In this document: positions 49,127 through 59,828 of the stretch, piece after piece
How positions within the stretch are numbered: position 1 is the stretch's first letter
How the letters are laid out: each line of letters begins with the position of its first letter
Source of the DNA: Pseudomonas fluorescens
GTDB lineage: Bacteria; Pseudomonadota; Gammaproteobacteria; Pseudomonadales; Pseudomonadaceae
Direction of reading: 5' to 3'
NCBI RefSeq assembly: GCF_001307155.1
Contig: NZ_CP012830.1
Coordinates: forward strand, 62,001-126,000
DNA length: 64,000 bases
Notes under the pieces: model-generated
The model's database searches: none
What the model was told of the DNA's origin: nothing
The model's input: the letters and a program-made list of their open reading frames with translations, nothing else
Translations under genes and position numbers: made by a program

Positions 49127-50917
49127 TTACTTGGTCGCTCCGTCGAAAAGATCGCCTTCTTCGGCGGCGCCTACAAACTGCAACGCCGCCAGCCGCGCAT
49201 ACAGCGCATTGCTGGCGAGCAGTTCCTGGTGTGTACCCACTGCTATCAGTTTTCCCTGGTCCATCACCGCGATCCGGTCGGCGTTCTTTACCGTGGCCAG
49301 GCGATGGGCGATGACCAGCGTGGTGCGGTTTTTCATCAGGCTGGGCAGTGCTTGCTGGATCAGGTGTTCACTTTGCGCATCGAGGGCACTGGTGGCTTCG
49401 TCCAGCAGCAGGATCGGTGCATCCACCAATAACGCCCGGGCGATGGCCAAGCGCTGACGCTGACCGCCGGAAAGTCCGAGACCGCCATCGCCCAGGTGCG
49501 TCTGGTAGCCATCCGGCATTTTTTCGATGAAGTCGTGGGCGTAGGCAATCTTCGCCGCTTCCTGGACCTGAGCCAGGGTCGCCGAGGGTTTGCCATAGCG
49601 GATGTTCTCTTCGATGCTGCCGAAGAACAGCGCCGGGTTTTGCGACACCAGCGCGAAACAACGGCGCAAATCCATAGGATCAAGTTGGGTCAGCGGCACG
49701 CCATCAAGCAGGATGCGGCCCGCGATCGGATCGTAAAAGCGCAGCAGCAGGTCATAAACCGTCGACTTGCCGGCCCCCGAAGGTCCGACCAGCGCGAGGG
49801 TTTCGCCGGCCTTGATGGCCAGACTCAAACCATCGATAGCGTAGCTTTCGGGCCGTGACGGGTAGGAAAAACGTAGATCTTGGAGCAGCAAATCGCCACG
49901 CACTCGATCAGGCAATGTCACTTGCCCCGAGACCGGTGGCTGGATGATGTTTTCCGAGCGCAGCAACTCGGCAATTCGTTCAGCCGCACCGGCCGCCCGC
50001 TGCAGCTCGCCAATCACTTCGCTCAAGGTGCCAAAGGCACTGCCGACGATCAGGCTGTAGAACACGAAGGCCGCCAGCTCACCCGCGGAAATGCGCCCGG
50101 CGATCACGTCCATGCCGCCGACCCAGAGCATCACCGCGACCGCCCCCAGCACCAGCATGATCACCAGGGTAATCAGCCAGGCGCGCTGGACGATACGTTT
50201 GCGTGCGGTATCGAAAGCCTCTTCCACGGTGACGGCGAAGCGCTGCTCGTCCTGCACCTGATGGTTATAGGCCTGCACGGTCTTGATCTGGCCGAGCGAT
50301 TCCGACACATAGCTGCCGATGTCGGCAATGCGATCCTGACTCAAGCGCGACAGGCGGCGAACCCGGCGACCGAAGATCAGAATCGGTGCGATCACCAATG
50401 GCAGCGTCACCACCACAATGCTGGTGAGTTTCGGGTTGGTGATAAACAGCAGCACGACTCCGCCGATGACCATCAGCAAATTGCGCAGGAACAGCGACAG
50501 CGACGAGCCGATCACCGATTGCAGCAGCGTGGTATCGGCCGTCAGACGCGACTGGATCTCCGAGCTGCGGTTGTTCTCGTAGAACCCCGGGTGCAGGTAA
50601 ATCAAATGATTGAACACCTGTTGACGGATATCGGCCACGCAACGCTCACCGATCCACGACACCAGGTAAAAACGCATGAAAGTGCCGATCGCAAGGCCCA
50701 ACACCAGCAACATGAACACGCCGATGGACTGGTTGAGCAACTGCGGTGACTGGGTCATGAAGCCCTGGTCCACCAGCAGGCGAATGCCCTGCCCCATGGA
50801 CAAGGTAATGCCGGCAGTGACGATCAGCGCCAGCAAGGCACCGAGCGCCTGCCAACGGTAAGGTGCAACAAAACGACTGGCCAGGCGAATCGCGCGGCGG
50901 TGACGGGCAGACAGCAT
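49127..50917 (-). CDS. MsbA-type ABC exporter (fused permease and ATPase)
   Basis: This half-size exporter of about 596 residues has six TMs (about 20–310), and a C-terminal ATPase with Walker A GPSGAGKST, signature LSGGQRQRL and Walker B ILLLDEATSALD. It should act as a homodimer. The family includes MsbA, LmrA and BmrA, so the substrate (lipid or drug) cannot be told. I prefer the ATG at 50917 (start MLSARHRR); one at 50926 is three codons upstream. It is transcribed alone, convergent with slt. Confidence 0.88.
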   Translation of the reverse strand: MLSARHRRAIRLASRFVAPYRWQALGALLALIVTAGITLSMGQGIRLLVDQGFMTQSPQLLNQSIGVFMLLVLGLAIGTFMRFYLVSWIGERCVADIRQQVFNHLIYLHPGFYENNRSSEIQSRLTADTTLLQSVIGSSLSLFLRNLLMVIGGVVLLFITNPKLTSIVVVTLPLVIAPILIFGRRVRRLSRLSQDRIADIGSYVSESLGQIKTVQAYNHQVQDEQRFAVTVEEAFDTARKRIVQRAWLITLVIMLVLGAVAVMLWVGGMDVIAGRISAGELAAFVFYSLIVGSAFGTLSEVIGELQRAAGAAERIAELLRSENIIQPPVSGQVTLPDRVRGDLLLQDLRFSYPSRPESYAIDGLSLAIKAGETLALVGPSGAGKSTVYDLLLRFYDPIAGRILLDGVPLTQLDPMDLRRCFALVSQNPALFFGSIEENIRYGKPSATLAQVQEAAKIAYAHDFIEKMPDGYQTHLGDGGLGLSGGQRQRLAIARALLVDAPILLLDEATSALDAQSEHLIQQALPSLMKNRTTLVIAHRLATVKNADRIAVMDQGKLIAVGTHQELLASNALYARLAALQFVGAAEEGDLFDGATK

Positions 50918-51184
50918 CAGGATCATCCGAAAGCGCTAACTGAAAGAATCAACCTGGCCAAGCCTACACCGGTCGATCCGCCGCAACGCTGTAAATCACA
51001 ATGAGTCAGGTTAAATATGACCGCTGACAATAGAGCCTAGATGTTATCGGTCTAAAGTCCGGCTAGAAGTCCCGGGTTATTTCTGATGGACTGGTATTGC
51101 CGCCTTGTCCCCTGTAGGGAGTTGTCACAGCTTGGTCATTTGGTGGCTCTACAGTAAATGCACAACCTGATGAGGAGACAGGCC

Positions 51185-51364
51185 ATGTCCTTGCAAAACA
51201 GCAGCGATGACAAGATTCAAGTGATCCGCACCCGGCCAGACCAGTCTCTGGGATGCTCCATCATTGACGCTCAAGGGCGCGAAGTACCGATCACTGAAGA
51301 TATGATCCAGAGTGCGTGTCGCGAACTGGAACAACGGTTGGTCAAGCCTGCCAAGCAAGATTGA
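51185..51364 (+). CDS. Small PA1571-like protein
   Basis: This 59-residue soluble protein, with IQVIRTRPDQSLGCSIID and EVPITEDMIQSACRELEQRL, matches the conserved small PA1571-family proteins of Pseudomonas as I remember them. Function unknown. The start at 51185 has GAGGAG 7 bases upstream; an upstream ATG at 51158 lies before this ribosome site. It has its own terminator. Confidence 0.82.
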   Translation: MSLQNSSDDKIQVIRTRPDQSLGCSIIDAQGREVPITEDMIQSACRELEQRLVKPAKQD

Positions 51365-51386
51365 TACGTAGCCTTACGTCTTCCGA

Positions 51387-51412
51387 CCCGGCTCTGAAAG
51401 CCGGGTTTTTTA
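51387..51412 (+). terminator. Terminator after the PA1571-like gene
   Basis: CCCGGCT and AGCCGGG form a stem followed by TTTTTTATT, 23 bases after the stop. Confidence 0.88.
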
Positions 51413-51427
51413 TTGCTTATTTTTGGG

Positions 51428-51486
51428 GGGCAAGCCTTGCTCCTACAGTTCGCAGTGATCTGTAGGAGCAAGGCTTGCCCGCGATG
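51428..51486. repeat. REP doublet (REPIN), compact
   Basis: GGGCAAGCCTTGCTCCTACAG and its inverted twin surround only about 13 bases, between the small gene and the pdxB stop. The two arms match almost perfectly, so the pair is recent. Confidence 0.88.
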
Positions 51487-51501
51487 AGGTCGACTCGATC
51501 C

Positions 51502-52644
51502 CTAGACAGCCACGGCCCCCAGCGCCGCCACCATTTGCCGCAACGCCGGCGACTCGCCCTCAATGCGTACCTTCAGCCCGTCAATCTCACGCCGTTCAGG
51601 GTAATGCTTGCGCAGCAAGTCAAACGCCGTGCGCTGTTCGGCACCGCTGACCACCAGGCTACGACGGAAATCCGCGTCATCACGACGCGGGTCGTACACG
51701 CCACGGCAGACCATCGCCAAGGCCCAGGCCGGATCACAACTGGCGTTCAAGTGGACTTGCGCCAGCCACGGTGCCGGCAACAATTCATCAAGGGAGACCT
51801 GGGCCGGCTGCCCGAGGAACTGGCAAAACGCCTGATAGATCTGCGCAGTCCCGCGCTGCTTGCCGTCGAGGCTGTAACCGGCGATATGCGGGGTGGCGAT
51901 CACACACAACTCGGCCAAGCCGATATCGACGCTCGGCTCGCCTTCCCACACGTCCAGCACCGCTTGCAGGTCTTCGCGCGCGAGCAACACTTCACGCAGC
52001 GCAGTGTTGTCCACCACCGGACCTCGGCTGGCATTGATCAGCCAGGCGCCAGGCTTGAGCTGGTTCAAGCGGCTTTGGTCAAACAGGTGCCAGGTCGAAT
52101 GCTCGGCGTTGTTGCTCAACGGAGTGTGCAAACTGATAACGTCGCATTGTCCGATGATCTGCTCCAGGCTAACGAATTCGCCGCCTTCGGCCGCCTGACG
52201 CGGCGGATCGCAGACCAGCACCTTCCAGCCCAGACCTTGCAGGACCTTGACCAGCCGACCACCGACTTCACCGGCACCGACCACCCCGTAAGTGCGCTCG
52301 GCCAGCTCGACACCTTCGATTTCGGCCAGGGTCAGCAGGCTGCCCAATACGTAGTCGACCACGCCTCGGGCATTGCAACCCGGCGCGCTGGACCAGGTGA
52401 TGCCGGCTTGCTGGAAGTAATCCAGATCGAGGTGATCCGTACCAATAGTGCAGGTGCCGACAAACCGCACGTTGCTGCCTTCGAGCAAATCGCGGTCGAC
52501 GTTGGTCACCGAGCGCACCAGTAGCACATCGGCCTGTTCGACAGTGGCACGGTCGATGGAGCGTCCCGGTACGCGGCGTATTTCACCGAAACCTTCAAAG
52601 AACGCATCGAGCAGCGGGATATTTTCGTCGGCAACAATCAGCAT
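51502..52644 (-). CDS. pdxB: Erythronate-4-phosphate dehydrogenase PdxB
   Basis: PdxB catalyses the second step of DXP-dependent pyridoxal phosphate synthesis, oxidising 4-phosphoerythronate. The 380 residues show the D-2-hydroxyacid dehydrogenase fold: Rossmann motif [13 protein letters not shown], the arginine in [14 protein letters not shown], the Asp/Glu in DVWEGEP and the catalytic His in ATPHIAGYS, plus the C-terminal PdxB dimerisation domain that separates it from other members. Transcribed alone. Confidence 0.95.
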   Translation of the reverse strand: MLIVADENIPLLDAFFEGFGEIRRVPGRSIDRATVEQADVLLVRSVTNVDRDLLEGSNVRFVGTCTIGTDHLDLDYFQQAGITWSSAPGCNARGVVDYVLGSLLTLAEIEGVELAERTYGVVGAGEVGGRLVKVLQGLGWKVLVCDPPRQAAEGGEFVSLEQIIGQCDVISLHTPLSNNAEHSTWHLFDQSRLNQLKPGAWLINASRGPVVDNTALREVLLAREDLQAVLDVWEGEPSVDIGLAELCVIATPHIAGYSLDGKQRGTAQIYQAFCQFLGQPAQVSLDELLPAPWLAQVHLNASCDPAWALAMVCRGVYDPRRDDADFRRSLVVSGAEQRTAFDLLRKHYPERREIDGLKVRIEGESPALRQMVAALGAVAV

Positions 52645-52716
52645 GGCAGGCTCCTTTGGCGGATCGGCAGTGTAGGCGTAGATGAAGGTGATGAGCCAGC
52701 AGGCAATGCACTACTT

Positions 52717-52807
52717 GTGGCGAGGGAGCTTGCTCCCGCTGGACTGCGTAGCAGTCCCATTTTTAGGGCCGCTTCGCGCCCCAGCGGGAGCAAGCCCCCT
52801 CGCCACA
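52717..52807. repeat. REP doublet of the GGGAGCTTGCTCCC type
   Basis: GTGGCGAGGGAGCTTGCTCC and its inverted copy flank an inner hairpin GGACTGCGTAGCAGTCC. It lies between the divergent pdxB and MATE genes. The core differs from the GCTTGCCCGCGAT type. Confidence 0.85.
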
Positions 52808-52926
52808 GGGATGTCGAAACGTCCGGCAACCGATTACAAATCCCTAACACAGGATTTTTCCTGACTGCGGCGTCAACGCGTAGAATGCGCCGCCCCGCGC
52901 ATCAATCCTCTCTGGACGCTTCGCCT

Positions 52927-54336
52927 GTGAATTCCGTAACTGACAGCCTCGCCGCTACTTCCCTCAACCGCCCGGCCCGGGTTCGCTTGGAGCTTAAAAA
53001 CCTGCTTGGCCTGGCGCTGCCGATCATGATCGCGCAACTGGCAACCACCGCCATGGGTTTCGTCGATGCAGTGATGGCCGGCCGGGTCAGCCCACGGGAC
53101 TTGGCTGCGGTCGCACTGGGTAATTCGATCTGGATTCCGATCTACCTGCTGATGACCGGGGTTCTGCTGGCCACCACTCCCAAGATCGCCCAACGCTTCG
53201 GCGCAAAGCAGCACGACGAGATTGCGCCTCTGGCACGCCAGGCCTTGTGGCTGGCACTCTGTGTCGGACTGACAGGCAGTGGCCTGCTGCTTAGCGCCGA
53301 GCCGATCCTGCACTGGATGAAAGTCGACCCGCAGTTGATTGAGCCGAGCATGGGCTACTTGCACGGTATCGCCTTCGGCTTTCCCGGCATTGCCTTCTAC
53401 TACGTACTGCGCTGCTACAGCGATGCCATGGGTCGCACCCGTCCAAGCATGGTCATTGGCGTGGGTGGTTTATTGCTGAACATTCCAGTGAACTACGCGC
53501 TGATCTATGGCCATTTCGGCCTGCCGGCCCTCGGCGGCGTCGGTTGCGGCTGGGCCAGCGGCATCGTCATGTGGTTCATGGCGCTGAGCATGGCCGGCTG
53601 GACCCGCTGGGCGCCCTTCTATGCCCCCACGCGTGTGTTGGTGCGTTTCGATCGTCCGCAGTGGGCGGTGATCAAACGCTTGGTCGGTATCGGCCTGCCG
53701 ATCGGTATCGCGGTATTTGCCGAGTCCAGCATCTTTGCAGTCATCGCCCTGCTGATCGGCAGCCTCGGATCGACCGTCGTGGCCGGGCACCAGATCGCCC
53801 TGAACATCAGCTCGCTGCTGTTCATGATTCCTTATTCCCTGGGGATGGCAGTCACCGTACGGGTGGGTCAGGCACTAGGGGCCGGGAACCCGTATCAGGC
53901 GAGCTTCGCGGCGAAGGTCGGCCTCGGCGCGGCGCTGGTGTTTGCCGCATTCTCGGCGAGCCTGATTCTGCTTCTGCGCGAACCCATCGCCTCGATTTAC
54001 ACCGCCGACAAGACTGTCATCCAGATCGCCTCGATGCTGATCGTCTATGCCGCGCTGTACCAGTTTTCCGATGCTATCCAAGTGATCTGCGCCGGCGCCC
54101 TGCGCGGTTATCAGGACACCCGGGCGACCATGATCCTGACGTTGTTCGCCTATTGGGGGATCGGCCTGCCGGTGGGATACGTGTTGGGGTTGACCGACTG
54201 GTTCGGCCCGGCCAGCGGCCCGAGTGGGCTGTGGGAAGGTCTGATTGCAGGCCTGAGTTGTGCGGCGCTGATGCTCTCGATCCGCCTGACGCGCAGTGCG
54301 CGCAAGCGAATCCGCATCAGTCGCGCAGCGAGTTAA
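52927..54336 (+). CDS. MATE family multidrug efflux transporter
   Basis: This 469-residue inner-membrane transporter has 12 TMs in two homologous halves (PIMIAQLATTAMGFVDAVMAG opening the first in outline, ESSIFAVIALLIGSLG the second), the NorM branch of MATE. It exports cationic drugs or flavins in exchange for Na+ or H+; substrate unknown. I chose GTG at 52927, whose product starts MNSVTDSLAAT; the frame further upstream runs through a REP element and is not coding. A terminator follows. Confidence 0.88.
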   Translation: MNSVTDSLAATSLNRPARVRLELKNLLGLALPIMIAQLATTAMGFVDAVMAGRVSPRDLAAVALGNSIWIPIYLLMTGVLLATTPKIAQRFGAKQHDEIAPLARQALWLALCVGLTGSGLLLSAEPILHWMKVDPQLIEPSMGYLHGIAFGFPGIAFYYVLRCYSDAMGRTRPSMVIGVGGLLLNIPVNYALIYGHFGLPALGGVGCGWASGIVMWFMALSMAGWTRWAPFYAPTRVLVRFDRPQWAVIKRLVGIGLPIGIAVFAESSIFAVIALLIGSLGSTVVAGHQIALNISSLLFMIPYSLGMAVTVRVGQALGAGNPYQASFAAKVGLGAALVFAAFSASLILLLREPIASIYTADKTVIQIASMLIVYAALYQFSDAIQVICAGALRGYQDTRATMILTLFAYWGIGLPVGYVLGLTDWFGPASGPSGLWEGLIAGLSCAALMLSIRLTRSARKRIRISRAAS

Positions 54337-54350
54337 GCGACGGTAAAAAG

Positions 54351-54376
54351 AAGGCCTGCAAACGCAGGCCTTTTTT
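54351..54376. terminator. Bidirectional terminator between the MATE gene and tusA
   Basis: AAGGCCTGC and GCAGGCCTT form a tight hairpin followed by TTTT on the plus strand and preceded by an A-rich run. Confidence 0.88.
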
Positions 54377-54384
54377 CGGGTCCG

Positions 54385-54636
54385 TTAATCGGACTTCTTG
54401 CGAATCCAGTACAGATAGGTCCCGGCATCTTCCTGTTGCTCGACCAGCTCATGGCCAAGAAACACGCAGAACTTCGGGATATCGCGACGGGTCGACGGGT
54501 CGGTGGCGATCACCTTCAGCAGGCCGCCAGCTGGCAGGTCGCGCACGTGCTGGTGCAGCATCATCACCGGCTCCGGGCAATTGAGGCCGGTGGCGTCGAG
54601 GGTGCCGTCTACCGGCGTATCAATCATTTCACTCAT
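54385..54636 (-). CDS. tusA: Sulfurtransferase TusA
   Basis: TusA is a small sulfur carrier that passes persulfide from IscS to the TusBCD/E relay for 2-thiouridine in tRNA and to molybdopterin metabolism. The 83-residue protein has the active-site Cys in [15 protein letters not shown] and the typical ending LYWIRKK. Start ATG at 54636 follows AGGAG. Confidence 0.94.
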   Translation of the reverse strand: MSEMIDTPVDGTLDATGLNCPEPVMMLHQHVRDLPAGGLLKVIATDPSTRRDIPKFCVFLGHELVEQQEDAGTYLYWIRKKSD

Positions 54637-54680
54637 GATTCACTCCTGAAACTGGCCGGCATTGTCGCGCAATGTCGGGT

Positions 54681-54815
54681 GTGTGGCGAGGGGGCTTGCC
54701 CCCGTTGGGTCGCGAAGCGGCCCAGAAACCTGCAACCACACTTATTCAAATGCACCGCGTCAGCCGATTTACGACTGCTTCGCAGCCGAGCGGGGGCAAG
54801 CCCCCTCACCACAAA
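54681..54815. repeat. REP doublet of the GGGGGCTTGCCCCC type
   Basis: TGTGGCGAGGGGGCTTGCCC and the inverted GGGGGCAAGCCCCCTCACCA frame about 85 bases that also hold inverted CGAAGCGGC/GCTTCGCAGCC arms. It separates tusA from rlmM. Confidence 0.85.
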
Positions 54816-54836
54816 TGCCGACGCACACACCATGAA

Positions 54837-55910
54837 TCAGCGGGTTTTCGGTTTCTTTACGTCATGCCGGCGCAAATGGCAGGTCACTTCTTCGCGGTCG
54901 TGGTACAGCTGTTTGCAGCCGATATCGACCCGAATGCCACGCGCCTTGAAGCCTTCTGCAATGCGCTCAAGCAAGCGCTTCACTTCGGCATAACGTTGCT
55001 TCATCGGCAGCTTCAGGTTAACCACCGCCTCGCGGCAATGCCCCTCGCCGATCCACTCTTCCAGCATCGCCGCGTTGCGCGCCGGCTTCTCGACGATGTC
55101 GCAGACCATCCAGTCCACCGGGTGCTTGGGCTTGAAAGTAAAACCGTCCGCCATCAAGTGCTGAACCAGCCCGGTGTCCATCAGGCTTTCAGCCATCGGA
55201 CCGTTATCGATCGCCGTCACCAGCATGCCGCGATTGACCAGTTGCCAGGTCCAGCCGCCCGGCGCGGCGCCAAGGTCGACACCGGTCATGTCGCTGTGCA
55301 GACGCTCGTCCCACTGATCACGCGGGATAAAGTGGTGCCACGCCTCTTCCAGCTTCAAGGTCGAACGGCTCGGCGCTTCACGCGGGAACTTCAGGCGCGG
55401 AATACCCATCGGCCACATCGCCGAGTTATTCGCCTCTGCCAGGCCGACGAACACTTCACGACCGCTTTTGAAGGTCAGCAGCAAACGCGGCTTGTTGGCG
55501 TCTTCCACCAGCTTGCCGGCGCCGGTCAGCGCCTTGCGCAGCGGACCTTCGAATTTCTTGCAGAAGTTCGACAGCTCTTTGCCGTCGTTGGTATCGACCA
55601 CTTCCAGCCATAGGCTGCCGCACGTCGGGAAGCTCGCCAGATGGGCGAGGATCACGCTGATGCGGTCGGTTTCCGGCAGATCGATGAAGATCCCGCGCGC
55701 CCATTGGCGCGGAAAAATCAGCTCGGCGAAACGCTGGCCGCGCATCAGGCGCTCGGCGCCATCTTCTTCGGTGCAGACAAACTCGGCGCAGGCGCTGGCG
55801 GCTTTGGCCTTGGCATAACCGGCCACGTTCAGCCGCGCGGCATGTTCGGAAATCTCGGAACAGACTTCGCCTTCGAAGCCCGGCCGGCAATGCATAAAGA
55901 GGGTGTTCAT
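54837..55910 (-). CDS. rlmM: 23S rRNA 2'-O-ribose methyltransferase RlmM
   Basis: RlmM methylates the ribose of C2498 in 23S rRNA. The 357-residue protein has an N-terminal THUMP-like domain and a Rossmann methyltransferase with SAM motif VDLGAAPGGWTWQL and the catalytic K-D-K-E set visible in outline (DWMVCDIVEKP, NLKLPMK). The ATG at 55910 follows AGGAG. Transcribed alone, with a REP pair downstream. Confidence 0.93.
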   Translation of the reverse strand: MNTLFMHCRPGFEGEVCSEISEHAARLNVAGYAKAKAASACAEFVCTEEDGAERLMRGQRFAELIFPRQWARGIFIDLPETDRISVILAHLASFPTCGSLWLEVVDTNDGKELSNFCKKFEGPLRKALTGAGKLVEDANKPRLLLTFKSGREVFVGLAEANNSAMWPMGIPRLKFPREAPSRSTLKLEEAWHHFIPRDQWDERLHSDMTGVDLGAAPGGWTWQLVNRGMLVTAIDNGPMAESLMDTGLVQHLMADGFTFKPKHPVDWMVCDIVEKPARNAAMLEEWIGEGHCREAVVNLKLPMKQRYAEVKRLLERIAEGFKARGIRVDIGCKQLYHDREEVTCHLRRHDVKKPKTR

Positions 55911-56132
55911 TCTTACTCCTGGGCAGATGGCGAGACATTCAACCACTGCGCGATGCCCAGACCTGCGTTGAAGCAAAGCCTGTCACGAAAACCGGCGCAT
56001 GATAGCCGAGTTCGCAACGCCGGACTTGTCCATAGCGTCCGGTTATTAGCCTTAATGTCCAAACAGGGCTAGGTTAAGAACTCTGTCTGTCCCGCCAGTC
56101 CGTAGCCGTGCGGACCCAAAGGAGTCATTTCA

Positions 56133-58883
56133 ATGCCGTCCCTCGATAGTCTGAAGACCCTTAAAACGCTGAAAATAGACGACAAGACCTACCATTATTT
56201 CAGCTTGCCGGAGGCCGCAAAGTCCTTGGGCGATCTCGACAAGCTGCCGATGTCGCTCAAAGTGCTTCTGGAAAACCTGCTGCGCTGGGAGGACGAAAAA
56301 ACCGTCACCGGCGCCGACCTCAAGGCCCTCGCCGCCTGGCTCAAAGAGCGGCGCAGCGACCGGGAAATCCAGTACCGCCCCGCACGCGTGTTGATGCAGG
56401 ATTTCACCGGTGTACCGGCGGTGGTCGACCTCGCGGCCATGCGCGCCGCCATGGCCAAGGCCGGTGGCGATCCGCAGCGAATCAATCCGCTGTCGCCGGT
56501 GGACCTGGTGATCGACCACTCGGTGATGGTCGACAAATTCGCCAGCAGCACGGCCTTCACCCAGAACGTTGATATCGAAATGCAGCGTAATGGCGAGCGT
56601 TACGCCTTTCTGCGCTGGGGCCAGAGCGCCTTCGACAACTTCAGCGTGGTGCCGCCGGGCACCGGCATCTGTCACCAGGTCAACCTGGAATACCTTGGCC
56701 GCACGGTGTGGACCAAGGATGAAGACGACCGCACCTATGCCTTCCCCGATACGCTGGTGGGCACCGATTCCCACACCACCATGATCAACGGCCTCGGCGT
56801 ACTCGGCTGGGGCGTTGGCGGCATCGAAGCGGAAGCGGCGATGCTCGGCCAACCGGTGTCGATGCTGATCCCGGAAGTGATCGGTTTCAAACTCACCGGC
56901 AAGCTCAAGGAAGGCATCACCGCCACCGACCTGGTGCTGACCGTCACCCAGATGCTGCGCAAGAAAGGCGTGGTCGGCAAATTCGTCGAATTTTACGGTG
57001 ATGGCCTCGCCGAGTTGCCGCTGGCGGATCGCGCAACCATCGCCAACATGGCCCCGGAATACGGCGCCACCTGCGGCTTTTTCCCGGTGGACGAGGTGAC
57101 GCTGGAGTACCTGCGCCTGTCCGGTCGGCCCAGCGCCGTGGTCAAACTGGTCGAGGCCTACTGCAAAACCCAGGGCCTGTGGCGTCTGCCCGGCCAGGAG
57201 CCGGTGTTCACAGACAGCCTGGCGCTGGACATGAGCAGCGTCGAAGCCAGCCTCGCCGGCCCCAAACGTCCGCAGGACCGGGTGTCGCTGCCAAATGTCG
57301 CCCAGGCGTTCACTGACTTCCTCGGCCTCCAAGTCAAGCCTGCCCGCCCCACCAGCAAGGAAGAAGGCCGCCTCGAAAGCGAAGGTGGCGGTGGCGTTGC
57401 GGTCGGCAATGCCGATCTTGTGAGCGAAGCGGACTACGAGTACGAGGGCCAGACGTATCGGCTGAAAAACGGTGCCGTGGTGATTGCCGCCATCACCTCG
57501 TGCACCAACACCTCCAACCCGAGTGTGATGATGGCGGCCGGGCTGGTGGCCAAGAAAGCCGTGGAGAAAGGCCTCAAGCGCAAACCGTGGGTGAAGAGTT
57601 CTCTGGCGCCGGGCTCCAAAGTGGTTACCGACTACTACAAGGCCGCCGGCCTGACCCAATACCTCGATGAATTGGGCTTTTCACTGGTCGGCTACGGCTG
57701 CACCACCTGTATCGGTAACTCCGGGCCGTTGCTGGAACCGATTGAAAAAGCCATCCAGAGCTCCGACCTGGCCGTCGCCTCGGTACTGTCCGGCAACCGC
57801 AACTTCGAAGGTCGCGTGCACCCTCTGGTGAAAACCAACTGGCTGGCCTCCCCGCCGCTGGTCGTCGCGTATGCCTTGGCCGGCAGCGTGCGCATGGACA
57901 TCAGCAGCGAGCCGCTAGGTGAAGGCAAGGATGGCAAACCGGTGTACCTGCGGGACATCTGGCCGAGCAGCAAGGAAATCGCCGACGCCGTGGCGCAGGT
58001 CGACACCGCGATGTTCCATAAGGAATACGCCGAGGTGTTTGCCGGAGACGCGCAGTGGCAAGCCATCGAAGTCCCGCAAGCGGCGACCTACGTCTGGCAG
58101 AAGGATTCCACCTACATCCAGCATCCGCCGTTCTTCGATGACATTTCCGGCCCGCTGCCGGTGATTCAGGACATCAGCGGTGCACGCATACTGGCGCTGC
58201 TCGGCGATTCAGTGACCACCGACCACATCTCCCCCGCCGGCAACATCAAGGCCGACAGCCCGGCCGGACGTTACCTGCGTGAACAAGGTGTGGAACCGCG
58301 AGACTTCAACTCTTATGGCTCACGTCGCGGCAACCATGAAGTGATGATGCGCGGCACGTTTGCCAACATCCGCATTCGCAACGAAATGCTTGGCGGCGAA
58401 GAAGGCGGCAATACGCTCTACATTCCAACCGGGGAGAAACTGGCGATCTACGATGCCGCCATGCGTTATCAAGCGGCGGGCACCCCGCTGGTGGTGATTG
58501 CGGGTCAGGAATACGGCACCGGTTCTAGCCGTGACTGGGCGGCCAAGGGTACCAACCTGTTGGGCGTCAAAGCGGTGATTGCCGAGAGCTTCGAACGGAT
58601 TCACCGTTCCAACCTGGTGGGCATGGGCGTACTACCGCTGCAATTCAAGCTCGACCAGAACCGCAAGAGCCTGAACCTGACCGGCAAGGAGACACTCGAC
58701 ATTCAAGGGTTGACGGGCGTCGAGCTGACGCCGCGAATGAACCTGACGCTGGTGATCACCCGCGAGGATGGCAGCAGCGAGAAGGTGGAGGTGTTGTGCC
58801 GGATCGACACGTTGAACGAAGTGGAATACTTCAAGGCGGGAGGGATTCTGCATTACGTGTTGCGGCAGTTGATTGCTTCATAA
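56133..58883 (+). CDS. acnA: Aconitate hydratase A (AcnA)
   Basis: This 916-residue [4Fe-4S] enzyme isomerises citrate and isocitrate in the TCA cycle. Cluster cysteines are in [10 protein letters not shown] and [14 protein letters not shown]. Other motifs are [13 protein letters not shown] and the C-terminal swivel segment [13 protein letters not shown]. It is the IRP/AcnA type, not the AcnB type. A strong AAAGGAG precedes the ATG. An extra acidic/glycine insert near residues 405–430 ([12 protein letters not shown]) is typical of pseudomonads. Confidence 0.96.
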   Translation: MPSLDSLKTLKTLKIDDKTYHYFSLPEAAKSLGDLDKLPMSLKVLLENLLRWEDEKTVTGADLKALAAWLKERRSDREIQYRPARVLMQDFTGVPAVVDLAAMRAAMAKAGGDPQRINPLSPVDLVIDHSVMVDKFASSTAFTQNVDIEMQRNGERYAFLRWGQSAFDNFSVVPPGTGICHQVNLEYLGRTVWTKDEDDRTYAFPDTLVGTDSHTTMINGLGVLGWGVGGIEAEAAMLGQPVSMLIPEVIGFKLTGKLKEGITATDLVLTVTQMLRKKGVVGKFVEFYGDGLAELPLADRATIANMAPEYGATCGFFPVDEVTLEYLRLSGRPSAVVKLVEAYCKTQGLWRLPGQEPVFTDSLALDMSSVEASLAGPKRPQDRVSLPNVAQAFTDFLGLQVKPARPTSKEEGRLESEGGGGVAVGNADLVSEADYEYEGQTYRLKNGAVVIAAITSCTNTSNPSVMMAAGLVAKKAVEKGLKRKPWVKSSLAPGSKVVTDYYKAAGLTQYLDELGFSLVGYGCTTCIGNSGPLLEPIEKAIQSSDLAVASVLSGNRNFEGRVHPLVKTNWLASPPLVVAYALAGSVRMDISSEPLGEGKDGKPVYLRDIWPSSKEIADAVAQVDTAMFHKEYAEVFAGDAQWQAIEVPQAATYVWQKDSTYIQHPPFFDDISGPLPVIQDISGARILALLGDSVTTDHISPAGNIKADSPAGRYLREQGVEPRDFNSYGSRRGNHEVMMRGTFANIRIRNEMLGGEEGGNTLYIPTGEKLAIYDAAMRYQAAGTPLVVIAGQEYGTGSSRDWAAKGTNLLGVKAVIAESFERIHRSNLVGMGVLPLQFKLDQNRKSLNLTGKETLDIQGLTGVELTPRMNLTLVITREDGSSEKVEVLCRIDTLNEVEYFKAGGILHYVLRQLIAS

Positions 58884-58895
58884 TGTCGCACTGAC

Positions 58896-58923
58896 AAAAA
58901 CACCGTCTTCGGACGGTGTTTTT
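58896..58923 (+). terminator. acnA terminator
   Basis: AAAAACACCGTC-TTCG-GACGGTGTTTTT, a hairpin with the extra-stable UUCG loop, lies 12 bases after the acnA stop. Confidence 0.92.
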
Positions 58924-59007
58924 GTTTGAGTCGCGAACGTCCCTTTAATCGCACCGCTTCCTGTGGGAGCGAGGTGACTCGCAGAATCTCAGACACAAGG
59001 ATTTCAC

Positions 59008-59799
59008 ATGATTGCTCTGCCATGGCTCTATCTGGCACTCCTCTCCATCGGCTACGCACTGGCCCTGATCTACAGTCACCTCGGCTGGCTGGCGGCCATT
59101 TCCGTCGGGTTGTTAGCGTTTGCCGGCTTTGCCGTTCGCCAACCACAGATCCAGGTCGGCCGCGTCCTGGGTCACGGCCTGTTCGTTTTCCTGGCGGTAG
59201 CGCTGGCCATGCACTGGCTTCCCGGTTTCTACAACGGTCGCGGTATCGGCCCGGAACGCTTCAGCGCGGATGCCGTGCCGTTTTCCATGTACCTGAATCT
59301 GGACAAACCACTGATTGGTTTCTGGCTGTTGCTGGTGTGCCCGTGGATTGTCGGTCGCCGCTCCCTGCGTCTTTCACTGTATGCCACCGCCGCGGCACTG
59401 ACCTTGAGCGCGCTGGCCGCTCTTGGTGGTGCGCTGCTGCTGGGTATGATCAGTTGGGCACCGAAGTGGCCCGATAAAGCCTGGCTCTGGGTGCTGAACA
59501 ACCTGCTGCTGGTGACGCTGGTCGAGGAGGCGCTGTTTCGCGGTTACATCCAGGGCGGTTTGAGTCGCTGTCTGAAGAACCTGCGCTACGGCGAACACCT
59601 CGCCCTGCTTGGCGCCACAGTGTTGTTCGGTCTGGCGCACCTCGGCGCTGGCTGGCAATGGGTACTGCTGGCGAGCCTTGCCGGGTTCGGTTATGGGCTG
59701 GCGTACCGTTTCGGTGGGCTGGGGGCCGCCATCGCCACGCACTTTGGCTTGAATCTGCTGCACTTTGGCCTCTTTACCTACCCGATGCTGGCGGGTTGA
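59008..59799 (+). CDS. CPBP-family intramembrane metalloprotease
   Basis: This 263-residue membrane protein has about eight TMs and the three CPBP (Abi) motifs: EEALFRGYIQG (EE-x3-R), LFGLAHLG and HFGLNLLHF (H-x3-N). Family members include type II CAAX-processing proteases, bacteriocin-immunity proteins and anti-sigma-factor proteases; the substrate here is unknown. The motifs are complete, so it is probably active. The ATG follows AAGGATTTCAC. It lies between acnA and aer. Confidence 0.87.
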   Translation: MIALPWLYLALLSIGYALALIYSHLGWLAAISVGLLAFAGFAVRQPQIQVGRVLGHGLFVFLAVALAMHWLPGFYNGRGIGPERFSADAVPFSMYLNLDKPLIGFWLLLVCPWIVGRRSLRLSLYATAAALTLSALAALGGALLLGMISWAPKWPDKAWLWVLNNLLLVTLVEEALFRGYIQGGLSRCLKNLRYGEHLALLGATVLFGLAHLGAGWQWVLLASLAGFGYGLAYRFGGLGAAIATHFGLNLLHFGLFTYPMLAG

Positions 59800-59828
59800 A
59801 GATCTAGGAATGTGCGCCAGCGCTGAAT

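Noticed and set aside
52681..52926. An upstream extension of the MATE transporter to the ATG at 52717.
   Set aside because: The extra 70 codons are read through a REP doublet and do not look like protein sequence; GTG at 52927 gives the family length.
56130..57659. A 509-codon minus-strand frame opposite acnA.
   Set aside because: It lies fully inside acnA, with His/Arg-rich antisense composition and no known motif.
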